In this document: in pieces, positions 36,706 through 45,541 of the stretch
How positions within the stretch are numbered: position 1 is the first letter of the stretch
Layout of the letters: the number at the start of each line of letters is the position of its first letter
DNA from: Prevotella sp. 10(H)
Lineage (GTDB): Bacteria; Bacteroidota; Bacteroidia; Bacteroidales; Dysgonomonadaceae
Length of the DNA: 64,000 nucleotides
Direction: 5' to 3'
Assembly: GCF_000711235.1 (NCBI RefSeq)
Contig: NZ_JOMI01000003.1
Span: 744,001 to 808,000 of the forward strand
Position numbers and translations under genes: made by a program
The notes under the pieces: generated by a model
What the model saw: the letters and a program-made list of their open reading frames with translations, nothing else
The model's database searches: none
What the model was told of the DNA's origin: nothing

Positions 36706-37015
36706 CTATATAATTTGGTTCTTTTATTACTCTTCAAACCGGAATAGATATACTACCCCAAATTAGAGTGCAAATATACAAAAGATATGTCAACTTTTTA
36801 GCATCGGAGAGCGCAAGGTTAAAGCAAAGCAGCGATTTTTAATTTTTGCTTTACCTGTTTTGTTTTCTCTGAATAAATATGTTCCTTTGTATTACCACAT
36901 CACATACATTATTCCCTTCAACCCTTCTTCTCTCAATTTTTGAAAATGATACTTCTCGATGTATGTTCTATACGCCATAATTCAATATGAATTAATATAT
37001 TAACTTTTATGCAAC
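36706..37015. other. Divergent intergenic region between lepA and the P-loop NTPase
   Basis: About 310 AT-rich bases. No RNA element or repeat is recognised. A 28-codon minus-strand frame (36892-36978) is the only notable feature and is listed separately with low confidence. Confidence 0.5.
36892..36978 (-). CDS. Possible small ORF, 28 residues
   Basis: ATG to TAA on the minus strand gives MAYRTYIEKYHFQK followed by LREEGLKGIMYVMW. The residue mix is protein-like (charged helix, aromatic ends) rather than the Leu/Phe/Ser mix of random AT-rich frames. No clear ribosome-binding site is seen, and no homolog is recognised. It lies 186 bases upstream of lepA in the same orientation. Confidence 0.25.
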   Translation of the reverse strand: MAYRTYIEKYHFQKLREEGLKGIMYVMW

Positions 37016-37564
37016 ATGAAAACAAAAGATAATTTTTATATCATAACCGGAGGTCCCGGTGTAGGTAAAACCACTCTATTAAATGAACTGGAATCGCGGG
37101 GATATAATTGTGTTCCCGAAGTCGCACGTAATATTATAAAAGAGCAAATAAAATCGGGTGGGAATGCATTGCCATGGGGTGATACACGACAGTATTCCGA
37201 TTTGATGCTTTCATGTTCTATTAATGATTTTATTCGTCTTTCTGATAAAGAAGATATATATATTTTCGATAGGGGGATTCCTGATACCTACGGATATGAA
37301 GTATTAATGCATTTCGAAATGGATGAAATATTGAAATCAGCTGTTGAACAATATCGATATAATATGACGGTGTTTATATTACCTCCGTGGAGAGAAATAT
37401 ATGAAACGGATAACGAGCGGAAGCAGGATTTTCAAACGGCTATCGATACTTACCAAATCATGATAAAGATTTATAAAGAATTAGGATATAATCCCGTCGA
37501 AGTGCCGTTGTTACCTATAAAAGAAAGAGCAGATTTTGTCCTTGAAATTTTAAATCCGAAATAA
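37016..37564 (+). CDS. AAA_28-type P-loop NTPase
   Basis: A 182-residue P-loop protein: Walker A TGGPGVGKTTLLNEL at residues 10-24, followed by RGYNCVPEVARNIIKEQ, and a DRGIPDTYGY motif typical of AAA_28/NadR-like kinases. Relatives bind ATP or GTP and may phosphorylate small molecules; the substrate is unknown. It converges on the tyrosine phosphatase gene with almost no gap. Confidence 0.8.
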   Translation: MKTKDNFYIITGGPGVGKTTLLNELESRGYNCVPEVARNIIKEQIKSGGNALPWGDTRQYSDLMLSCSINDFIRLSDKEDIYIFDRGIPDTYGYEVLMHFEMDEILKSAVEQYRYNMTVFILPPWREIYETDNERKQDFQTAIDTYQIMIKIYKELGYNPVEVPLLPIKERADFVLEILNPK

Positions 37565-37565
37565 T

Positions 37566-38618
37566 TCAATCCAAATACATTTCCCTCATTTTCTGAATAT
37601 CCACATTTAATACCTTTGTCAGGTAATTTTCTACCGAGCCATGGTCTTTTTTAATCCTATCCAGCCCGGCCTGCAAAAATTCAGTCTTTACTTCAAATAA
37701 GGAAGCAATGGCCGGATATTGGGCTTTATAACTTGCGTATTTGTTGGCCAGATATACGTTAGATAAAAGGTAATCTTTTATAATTGTCTGTTCGTCGACA
37801 CCCACTGCAGAAAGAACCAATGCTGCGCCCATTCCCGTACGGTCTTTACCAGCCGAACAGTGGAACATGAGAGGCGCTTCTTTTTCATCCTGCAATAGCC
37901 TGAAAAACTCTCTGTATTGATTTATACATGCCGAATCGGTAACGAGAAGTACATTCATATCCATCATCATCTGATCTGCCTGTTCCGGTTTTATTTTATC
38001 TATTCCCTCTTTTACAGCGGCCATCAGGTCGCCCGGATTGATTGACAAAGGATAATTCATCTTTACTGAAGACGGATTTTTATCAGGTGCCTGCTGCGTC
38101 TCTTCTTCCGAACGGAAATCGACTATCGAAGTCAATGGAATCGAAGCTAGATAATTCAAGTCGGCATCGGTAAGGTTGTGTAGATCATCCGAACGGAATA
38201 TTTTACCCCATTTTACATATTTGCCATCTGTTGTTTTATAGCCTCCCATATCGCGAAAATTATAACCGCCTGTCATCGGCAGATGCCTGTCAGAAACGAT
38301 TGCCTTACCCTTTTCGGTTTCCACTTCAAAATATGATCGGGCATCATCAGGAACATTTAACGGAAAAGTACCGCTGTCGACACCTTGTGCTATGGGCTGC
38401 GAAAAATCTATGTTGTTCACAGATGTTCCTCCATAAAGAGCCCATTTCCCCTGCGTATAAATTTGCAAGGTTGCAGCTTTATCTGATTTGCTCCTTATAA
38501 TAGATACATCTTTCGATATGTCTTCACCGGAGTATTCCGCCTTATTTTGAGTTGTTTTTTTGTCACATGAGGTTGCAATGAGGGATGTCAGAACCATTGA
38601 TGTAATTATTTTTTTCAT
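37566..38618 (-). CDS. Tyrosine-protein phosphatase lipoprotein
   Basis: A 350-residue lipoprotein (signal peptide with lipobox Cys at residue 18). The catalytic domain has the Y_phosphatase3 motifs GYNFRDMGGYKT (residues 118-129), SIVDFRSEEE, and the active-site P-loop HCSAGKDRTGMG with nucleophile Cys254 and Arg260. Secreted PTPs of this family act on phosphotyrosine or phosphoinositides. The natural substrate is unknown. All catalytic residues are intact. Confidence 0.88.
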   Translation of the reverse strand: MKKIITSMVLTSLIATSCDKKTTQNKAEYSGEDISKDVSIIRSKSDKAATLQIYTQGKWALYGGTSVNNIDFSQPIAQGVDSGTFPLNVPDDARSYFEVETEKGKAIVSDRHLPMTGGYNFRDMGGYKTTDGKYVKWGKIFRSDDLHNLTDADLNYLASIPLTSIVDFRSEEETQQAPDKNPSSVKMNYPLSINPGDLMAAVKEGIDKIKPEQADQMMMDMNVLLVTDSACINQYREFFRLLQDEKEAPLMFHCSAGKDRTGMGAALVLSAVGVDEQTIIKDYLLSNVYLANKYASYKAQYPAIASLFEVKTEFLQAGLDRIKKDHGSVENYLTKVLNVDIQKMREMYLD

Positions 38619-38837
38619 TTGTCAAGTATATTTTCAATATGCAAAAATACGCTGTATTGTTTTAGAAAACAAGATAATAATATAATTTTAGGTATTCATC
38701 CTGAATTTCTTAACTAATTCATTGTGTTGTAAACACTCAATGTCAAAAAATGTAATAAAAGGTTAAATAGTAAATACTTATTAAACCTCATGGTTAAAAT
38801 AGAATCTAAGATTCATGAAACATTTAAAAATGACATT

Positions 38838-39659
38838 ATGAAAAGATTATTATTATCATTAGCTATAATAGCGTGTATATCGTTTAATGCATCGGTAAGT
38901 GCGCAGGACGCAGCAAAAGGCCGTAAAGGTAAATTTGATTTCAAGAAAGAACTTAATCTCACTGCTGAACAGCAACAAAAGATGGAGTCTGTAAACAAAG
39001 ATTTCAAATCAAAACTTGCAGACCTAAAGAGTAAATCTGACCTTTCGAAAGATAACAAGATGGCTAAAGTAAAGGAATTGCGGGAGCAGCATCAGGCTTC
39101 TGTAAATAGTATCCTTACCCCTGAGCAGCAGGCCAAGATTAAAGATATGAAAGCTAAAAGAGGCGACAGAAAAGGTAAAGGCATGGCTATGAAAGGTAAA
39201 AAAGATGGTCGTGATATGAAAATGAGAGCCGATAAAGGTCAACGTATGAAAGGGCTTAATCTTACGGACGATCAAAAGCAAAGAATCAAAGCTTTGAATG
39301 AAGATTTCAAAGCTAAATCAAGAGAATTGGCAAAACAGCACCGTGAAGAACTAAATAAAGTATACACTCCCGAACAGCAGGCCAAACTGAAAGAGTTCAG
39401 AAAAGATTTCAATAAAGACGGCCGTTTTGCATACCATGCCCATGGTAAAAGAGGCTTGGGGAAATTGGATGAAGCAAGTAGAAACAAACTCAAATCATTA
39501 AAAGAAAATTTTGAGAAAGAAAAAAGCGCGGTAGAGCGTAGCCGTATTGCTCCGGATGCACAAAAACAAAAAATAGCAGACCTGCGGCAGAATTTCAGAA
39601 AAGAACGTCAGGAAATATTTAAGGGAGCACGTAAGATGCAACAAAGTAAACCAGTATAA
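38838..39659 (+). CDS. Spy/LTXXQ-like periplasmic protein with repeats
   Basis: A 273-residue exported, strongly basic protein. I start it at the ATG at 38838, which gives the signal peptide MKRLLLSLAIIACISFNASVSAQ; the upstream in-frame ATG at 38790 adds a charged, non-signal N-terminus. The mature part repeats the LTxxQ-type unit: LNLTAEQQQKMESV, ILTPEQQAKIKDM, LNLTDDQKQRIKAL and VYTPEQQAKLKEF. This resembles the Spy/CpxP periplasmic chaperone fold in duplicate. A metal-binding or chaperone role is inferred. Confidence 0.75.
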   Translation: MKRLLLSLAIIACISFNASVSAQDAAKGRKGKFDFKKELNLTAEQQQKMESVNKDFKSKLADLKSKSDLSKDNKMAKVKELREQHQASVNSILTPEQQAKIKDMKAKRGDRKGKGMAMKGKKDGRDMKMRADKGQRMKGLNLTDDQKQRIKALNEDFKAKSRELAKQHREELNKVYTPEQQAKLKEFRKDFNKDGRFAYHAHGKRGLGKLDEASRNKLKSLKENFEKEKSAVERSRIAPDAQKQKIADLRQNFRKERQEIFKGARKMQQSKPV

Positions 39660-40113
39660 AATACATTTATTATATTGAAGAAAAGGCCGTCATGTACGGA
39701 ATAGCCCTTTTAAGGAGTAATAGTCTGTATATCAGATGTAAATATTTGTGATTTTTGCCTTATCCTGCATAGATGCCTACACAAGGGCTTGGTTATTACT
39801 ACATTTATATGAATGCAAATATACAGTTTGTTTTAATTAAAAACCGATAAATGAAAGACTTCTAAATCTTTTCATTTATCGGCTTTCTGCCTTATTCGAA
39901 TAAGTTTATTTATCTACACTGTAATTTATTCTTCATTTTTTGATTATATATTTTAATTATACCCCTATTTTATATATCTCGAATCTTTTTTAATTCAATT
40001 GAACTTATTTTCTCTCTGTATTCATAATGAGTTAGCAGTCTAATTTAACCCTAGTATCTTTTTTGCATAGCATAATTATCGTTTAATATTTTTTTCATAT
40101 AAAAACAATTATT
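39660..40113. other. Gene-free stretch after the Spy-like gene
   Basis: No coding frame is convincing. It contains an interrupted hairpin right after the Spy-like gene (around 39678-39712) and a strong hairpin at 39844-39882, then AT-rich sequence leading to the promoter of the second cobalamin riboswitch. Confidence 0.5.
39844..39882. terminator. Strong hairpin, terminator-like
   Basis: 13-bp perfect stem CCGATAAATGAAA/TTTCATTTATCGG (39844-39856 with 39870-39882). Only a weak T-rich stretch follows, and it lies about 185 bases after the nearest gene, so it may be a terminator or a processing hairpin. Confidence 0.5.
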
Positions 40114-40121
40114 TACCTTTG
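40114..40121 (+). promoter_or_regulatory. -7 box TACCTTTG of the B12 uptake operon
   Basis: Perfect TAnnTTTG match immediately upstream of the second cobalamin riboswitch. Confidence 0.65.
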
Positions 40122-40127
40122 CACCAG

Positions 40128-40307
40128 ATTTTGGTGTCATAATTCCGCAACTTCGGAAAAGTGATGAAAAGGGAATCAGGTGTAAATCCTGAACAGACCC
40201 GCTGCTGTAAGCTCCGCCAAAGTCTTTGAACAATACTCAAAACCACTGTTCAGTAATGAATGGGAAGGGCGTTCAAAGATGGAGTAAGTCAGAAGACCTG
40301 CCAAGAT
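40128..40307 (+). ncRNA. Cobalamin riboswitch controlling the B12 uptake operon
   Basis: Shows GATGAAAAGGGAATCAGGTG...AATCCTGAACAGACCCGC, CCACTGTTCAG, GGGAAGGGCG and the B12 box AGTCAGAAGACCTGCC (40287-40302) in the canonical order. TTGG at 40131-40134 pairs with CCAA at 40301-40304 to close P1. A leader of about 150 bases separates it from the TonB receptor ATG. Confidence 0.93.
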
Positions 40308-40458
40308 TGATTAGTTTAAAGCTTTCGGGAAATAAAGCTGAAGAACACTGAAAAGAAATCAATCTTTATAATTACATCAGGTATACTGATTTCTTATTCA
40401 CTCAATCTTCAATTTACCATTTTCAGTAAGCTATTTGATAACGATCATTTAGCAAAGA

Positions 40459-42510
40459 ATGTATTTGTTTAACACTAAAAAGCTCAATTCAATAGTCTTA
40501 CTATTGATTCTTTCCCAATTTGCTTATACTCAAAGTAAGTTGGACAGTCTTCAACACCTCAAAGAAGTTGTAGTAACCGCTAAAACATTTAATGAGGTTA
40601 TCCCTGCTCAAAAACTTACAGGGGACGATCTGAAAGCCTTAAATAGCTTCTCTGTTGCCGATGCAATCCGTTATTTCTCGGGTATACAAGTTAAAGATTA
40701 TGGCGGTATCGGAGGGCTTAAGACTGTAAATATTCGCAGTTTGGGAACTCATCATGTCGGTGTTTTCTATGATGGCATACAACTCGGAAACGCTCAAAAC
40801 GGGCAGATAGATTTAGGGAAATTCTCACTTGATAACATGGAGGAAATATCGCTGTATAACGGGCAAAAAAGCGATATTTTCCAACCGGCTAAAGATTTCG
40901 GGTCATCAGGGTCAGTATATCTGCGTTCGAGAACGCCACGATTCATGCAAGGAAAGAACTTCAATCTTAAAGCTACAGTTAAAACAGGTTCGTTCGATTT
41001 AATCAACCCTTCGATTCTTTACGAGCACAAAATAAACAACAATATAAGCGCATCATTTAATACCGAGCTGATAAATTCATCGGGAAAATATAAATTCCGG
41101 TATAAAAGGGTTTACCCGGGCACGAATCAAGTGATGTATGACACTACAGCAGTAAGAAAGAATGGAGATATATTTTCATTTAGAATAGAAGGTGGTTTGT
41201 ATGGTAATATTCCCGATGGCTTTTGGAAAGTAAAACTTTACTATTATGACTCAAATAAAGGAATTCCCGGGGCTATAGTTAATAACCGGTGGCTCAACTC
41301 ACAACGTCAATGGGACAGAAGTTTTTTCTCACAAGGATCGTTCCAAAAAAACATTTCAAAAAAGTATGAAATGCAGGCCAATATAAAATATGCCTATGAT
41401 TATATGCATTATCTCAATCCGGATACCACTCTAATGTTGATTGATAATACTTTTCGCCAAAAAGAAATATATGCGTCTTTAGTCAACAAATATTCCATAA
41501 TCAAGAATTGGGATATATCACTCTCCACAGACATTCAGTATAATACCCTAAACTCAAATATGGCAGGTTTTGTCTTTCCGAAGAGAGTCTCTACTTTGAT
41601 TGCAGCTGCAACGGCTGTGGAACTTGGAAAAGTAAAAATGCAAGGTAGTATTCTCGCAACATTTATTGATGAGAAGATAAATTCGGGAAATACAGCAAGG
41701 GATGACTCTGTTAAAGCCGCCCCTAACAAAAAAGAATTTACACCAGCCTTTTTTATCTCCTACAAACCCTTTCGAAATAAAAACTTTAATATAAGGGCTT
41801 TTTATAAAAAAATCTTCCGAATGCCGACATTCAACGACTTGTATTATACAGATATTGGTAATATAGCTCTGAAGCCCGAATTTACACATCAATATAATGT
41901 CGGATTCCAGTATAGCAAATCATACAATAAAGGGTTAGTGAAACAATGGCAATTACAGGCAGATACGTACTACAATGAAGTCACAGACAAAATTGTCGCT
42001 GTCCCAAAAGGAAGCGGACAGTACCGATGGATGATGATCAATCTGGGATATGTGGAAATACGGGGACTTGAGGCTTCCTCTTCCGGCACTTTCCGATTAC
42101 CTTCCGATATTTTATTAAATCTTAAACTTGCTTATACGTATCAGAAAGCGCAGGATTTCACTAAACGAAAAAGTGAAGAGTTACAGAAGCTGACGTACGG
42201 CGGACAGATACCTTACATTCCATGGCATAGCGGTTCGGTAATTACCAGTGTAACCCATAAATCCTGGCAACTCAATTATAGTTTCATCTATGTAGGCGAA
42301 CGTTACCATAGTTCTGCAAATATCAGGGAAGATTACGAACAACCTTGGTATACACATGATATGGCAATCATTAAGAATTTCAAATTTAATAAAACGAATA
42401 TGCGTATTGCTGCTGAGATTAATAACCTGTTTAGTCAGGATTATGAAGTCGTACTGAACTATCCGATGCCAAAGCGCAATTATAAGATTTCCTTAACAAT
42501 CGAATTATGA
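40459..42510 (+). CDS. btuB: TonB-dependent outer-membrane receptor, BtuB-like
   Basis: A 683-residue outer-membrane protein with signal peptide. The plug domain begins at VVVTAKTFNEVIPAQKLTGDDL and includes VNIRSLGTHHVGVFYDGIQLG. The 22-strand barrel ends in a terminal aromatic-rich strand (YKISLTIEL). There is no N-terminal carboxypeptidase-regulatory domain, so it is not a SusC type. Riboswitch control and the following BtuG-like gene point to cobamide import. The stop overlaps the next start by 4 bases. Confidence 0.88.
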   Translation: MYLFNTKKLNSIVLLLILSQFAYTQSKLDSLQHLKEVVVTAKTFNEVIPAQKLTGDDLKALNSFSVADAIRYFSGIQVKDYGGIGGLKTVNIRSLGTHHVGVFYDGIQLGNAQNGQIDLGKFSLDNMEEISLYNGQKSDIFQPAKDFGSSGSVYLRSRTPRFMQGKNFNLKATVKTGSFDLINPSILYEHKINNNISASFNTELINSSGKYKFRYKRVYPGTNQVMYDTTAVRKNGDIFSFRIEGGLYGNIPDGFWKVKLYYYDSNKGIPGAIVNNRWLNSQRQWDRSFFSQGSFQKNISKKYEMQANIKYAYDYMHYLNPDTTLMLIDNTFRQKEIYASLVNKYSIIKNWDISLSTDIQYNTLNSNMAGFVFPKRVSTLIAAATAVELGKVKMQGSILATFIDEKINSGNTARDDSVKAAPNKKEFTPAFFISYKPFRNKNFNIRAFYKKIFRMPTFNDLYYTDIGNIALKPEFTHQYNVGFQYSKSYNKGLVKQWQLQADTYYNEVTDKIVAVPKGSGQYRWMMINLGYVEIRGLEASSSGTFRLPSDILLNLKLAYTYQKAQDFTKRKSEELQKLTYGGQIPYIPWHSGSVITSVTHKSWQLNYSFIYVGERYHSSANIREDYEQPWYTHDMAIIKNFKFNKTNMRIAAEINNLFSQDYEVVLNYPMPKRNYKISLTIEL

Positions 42511-43676
42511 AAAAGTCAGTTCACTTATTAATGTTTGTTATCACATTTCTCTTTATTGTTACCGGATGTAGAGACGATGTGGAAATAATTCTTTCAGAGG
42601 AAGAGATTATAGGTAAACCTCAAGAAGTAATTGGATATAAGGGGTTTTATTTACTTAATGAAGGAAATATGGGGAGTAATAAATCTACTCTTGACTACTA
42701 TGATTTTTCAACCGGAATTTACAAAAGGAATATCTATGCAGAAATAAACCCAACAGTACCCAAAGAATTAGGTGATGTAGGTAATGATATTGGTATTTAC
42801 GGAAGTAAGCTCTATGCTGTTATCAACTGCTCTAACAAAGTGGAAATAATGGAAGCCGCAACAACTAAACGGATTGTACAGATAGAAATACCAAATTGTA
42901 GATTTATCAAATTCCACCATAAATATGCTTATGTAACATCCTATGCCGGTCCGGTAATGATTGATCCTGAATATAAGCAAATCGGGTTTGTTGCAAAAAT
43001 AGATACTACAACCCTTAAAGAAGTTGCCCGATGTGAAGTCGGATTTCAGCCTGATGAATTGGAAATAGTTAATGGTAAAATATATGTAGCAAATTCAGGT
43101 GGATATATGGGTGCAGGACACACTGAAGGCTATGAGCGGACTGTCTCTGTAATTGATATTGCAACTTTCAAGGAAGAAAAGCGGATAGATGTCGCCTATA
43201 ACCTGGAACGCATAAAAGCAGATAAGCGGGGCAATATGTGGGTTAGTTCGCGTGGTGACTACAAAGGGCTACCGGCACGCTTATTCTTTCTGGATGCTGA
43301 AAAGCAACAAATAACAGATACAATTCCAATTGCTGCGACTAATTATTGGATTGATGATGATTATCTCTATGTGTATGGCACAGAATGGAGTTACATAACA
43401 AACGACTGGACTATTTCATACAGTATTGTAGATACCCGCACCCATGAGATTATAACAAAGAATATCATCACTGACGGTACAGACAAAGAAATAGAAAAGC
43501 CTTACGGAATCATGGTACATCCCGAGACGAAAGATATTTTCATAACTGATGCGGGAAACTATGTTACACCGGGACTACTGTATTGTTTCGACAAAGACGG
43601 CAAAAAGAAATGGGTAGTCCGTTCGGGAAATATCCCGGGACATTTTGCCCTGAACCCTATATATAAAGAAGAATAA
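42507..43676 (+). CDS. btuG: BtuG-like surface beta-propeller lipoprotein
   Basis: A 389-residue lipoprotein (lipobox Cys21, followed by RDDVE). Repeated propeller blades are visible as GSKLYAVINCSNKVEIMEA, GKIYVANSGGY and DIFITDAGNYV, of the YncE/DUF5074 kind. In gut Bacteroides, BtuG proteins are surface propellers that bind B12 with very high affinity and form a lid on BtuB. Coupled translation with the BtuB-like gene (ATGA overlap) and riboswitch control support the same role here; binding itself is inferred. Confidence 0.85.
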   Translation: MKKSVHLLMFVITFLFIVTGCRDDVEIILSEEEIIGKPQEVIGYKGFYLLNEGNMGSNKSTLDYYDFSTGIYKRNIYAEINPTVPKELGDVGNDIGIYGSKLYAVINCSNKVEIMEAATTKRIVQIEIPNCRFIKFHHKYAYVTSYAGPVMIDPEYKQIGFVAKIDTTTLKEVARCEVGFQPDELEIVNGKIYVANSGGYMGAGHTEGYERTVSVIDIATFKEEKRIDVAYNLERIKADKRGNMWVSSRGDYKGLPARLFFLDAEKQQITDTIPIAATNYWIDDDYLYVYGTEWSYITNDWTISYSIVDTRTHEIITKNIITDGTDKEIEKPYGIMVHPETKDIFITDAGNYVTPGLLYCFDKDGKKKWVVRSGNIPGHFALNPIYKEE

Positions 43677-43697
43677 AAAACACCAAATTCTTATATT

Positions 43698-45503
43698 ATG
43701 AATAAAAAAAATTATTTAATCCCGTTAATGTTCCTGCTTATTTTATTTGCAGGATGTTCAGACAGTAACGATGATGAAGAATTATTAGCGCCTGTTATCT
43801 CCGGTATCGAAGACAAGTATACCGTATTGGAAGGAGACGAATTGGAATTTACTCCTGTTGTCACAAATGATAACTATTCGGATTATAGTTGGCAAATCGA
43901 TGGCAAAGAAGCTGCAAGTACATTGAAATACACCTACAAAGCAACTGTAGAAGGGGATTACACTCTCGCTTTCAAAGTAGTGAACAAAGGAGGAAGTGCT
44001 AGAAAAGAAACTTCAATCACAGTAGTAAAAAGGGATTCTCCTCCCGTTATTTCAGAATTGGAAGAAAAATATTCAGTTGATGCCGGTACCGAATTAAAGC
44101 TTAACCCTTCGGTTATCAGTGATAGTGAAGTAAGCTATTCCTGGTTCATGGATGATAAGGAAGTGGCTAAGACTAAAGAATATATATTCAAAGTATCACA
44201 ACCCGGAAAATACAAGTTAATTCTGAAAGCAACTAATAAAGAGGGTGTATCTGAGAAAGAACTTTCCATTATTGTAAACGGGGAAATTGCTAATATCGAA
44301 ACATCTGTTTACACTATTATATCTCTTGAAACACCTTCATTCCTGACGGATTCGGAGAATATTCAGTGGGAGCTTTTAAATTCTCCTTCAGAGTTGTACA
44401 GGCTTTCAGATAAGAATACTAAGACTCCTATGTTTATTGCCGGAAAAGAAGGTGAATATCAGTTACTGGTAACTGATGGAGAAATTAAAAGTACGATGAA
44501 AGTTATAGTAAAAAAGTCAGTAAAGAAACAATCACCTTATATATCAAAAGTATTTGATTACCTCCCGGCTCCCGGTCAGTTTGTAAATGTACTCCCGGAA
44601 TACAAAGAAGGAGATACGCATGCGGATATGGTGAAAAAAGCACAGGAGTGGCTGGTCGGTGAAGATGCATGGATGATTACGCTTGGAGGCTGGGGAGGAT
44701 ATGTAACTATTGGTTTTGACCATACGATTTTAAACATTCCGGGCAAACGTGATTTTCGCATCAACGGAAATGCGTTTGGCGCAGATTATGGACGTCCGGG
44801 GGCTCCTTTTGGAGGAAGTTGCGAACCGGGTATAATCATGGTCGCCTATGACAAGAACAAAAATGGAATACCAGATGATGATGAATGGTACGAGATTAAA
44901 GGCAGTAGTAACTTTTCGGCAGAAAAAGAGCCTTGGTACAGTTATGCCGTTGAAAATGGAAACGATACTAAGGTCTATCGTGATTATCAAATGACTTATT
45001 ACAAACCGACTAAAGAAGCTCCTGAAATTATCGGAGAGCCGGACAACCCTAATGCATATATGACAATAGAAAAATATATCCGTTGGGAGGATAATAAAAA
45101 TAACAACGGATATAAAATAAAAAACGTTTATCATCAACAAACCTATTATCCGGCTTGGCTGAAAGACAACCAGCTTACTTTTAAAGGAATACGTTTACCC
45201 GAAAACGGGATTAATGAAGGAAAGTATGTTCCCGGAATCAATGAGGGCAGCACCTACTATGTTCTTTACGGCTTCAGGTACGGCTATGTAGACAATTATC
45301 CTAATATACACGACAATTCTGGTATTGATATAGATTGGGCTATAGATAAAGACGGTAATAAGGTTGACCTGCCGGGCATTGATTTTGTGAAAGTCTATAA
45401 TGGTGTAAATAAGGAAAACGGCTGGCTCGGAGAATGTTCGACGGAGATAGAACGTGGCGAAGACTTGCATATGCTTGGAAAAAGTATAGAAACAATCAAA
45501 TAA
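43698..45503 (+). CDS. PKD/Ig-repeat surface lipoprotein in the B12 operon
   Basis: A 601-residue lipoprotein (lipobox Cys20 followed by the acidic SDSNDDEE, resembling the surface-export signal). Two adjacent PKD/Ig-like repeats occupy about residues 30-195 (APVISGIEDKYTVLEGDELEF and PPVISELEEKYSVDAGTELKL), then a third divergent beta domain. A C-terminal domain from about residue 280 has GWGGYVTIGFDHTI and DKNKNGIPDDDEWYEI, the latter resembling a Ca-binding loop. It probably aids cobamide capture, but no direct function is known. Confidence 0.75.
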   Translation: MNKKNYLIPLMFLLILFAGCSDSNDDEELLAPVISGIEDKYTVLEGDELEFTPVVTNDNYSDYSWQIDGKEAASTLKYTYKATVEGDYTLAFKVVNKGGSARKETSITVVKRDSPPVISELEEKYSVDAGTELKLNPSVISDSEVSYSWFMDDKEVAKTKEYIFKVSQPGKYKLILKATNKEGVSEKELSIIVNGEIANIETSVYTIISLETPSFLTDSENIQWELLNSPSELYRLSDKNTKTPMFIAGKEGEYQLLVTDGEIKSTMKVIVKKSVKKQSPYISKVFDYLPAPGQFVNVLPEYKEGDTHADMVKKAQEWLVGEDAWMITLGGWGGYVTIGFDHTILNIPGKRDFRINGNAFGADYGRPGAPFGGSCEPGIIMVAYDKNKNGIPDDDEWYEIKGSSNFSAEKEPWYSYAVENGNDTKVYRDYQMTYYKPTKEAPEIIGEPDNPNAYMTIEKYIRWEDNKNNNGYKIKNVYHQQTYYPAWLKDNQLTFKGIRLPENGINEGKYVPGINEGSTYYVLYGFRYGYVDNYPNIHDNSGIDIDWAIDKDGNKVDLPGIDFVKVYNGVNKENGWLGECSTEIERGEDLHMLGKSIETIK

Positions 45504-45541
45504 TATTATTTTATTTTTCATATAAACAAAGAACAAACACA

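Noticed and set aside
38790-38837. N-terminal extension of the Spy-like protein
   Set aside because: Starting at 38790 puts a charged stretch before an otherwise normal signal peptide starting at 38838.
40459-43676. SusC/SusD polysaccharide-utilisation pair
   Set aside because: The receptor lacks the SusC N-terminal regulatory domain, no SusD-like helical protein follows, and a cobalamin riboswitch heads the operon.
45434-45541. N-terminal extension of the Trp/Tyr-rich lipoprotein
   Set aside because: It overlaps the end of the previous gene and precedes a perfect lipoprotein signal peptide beginning at 45542.
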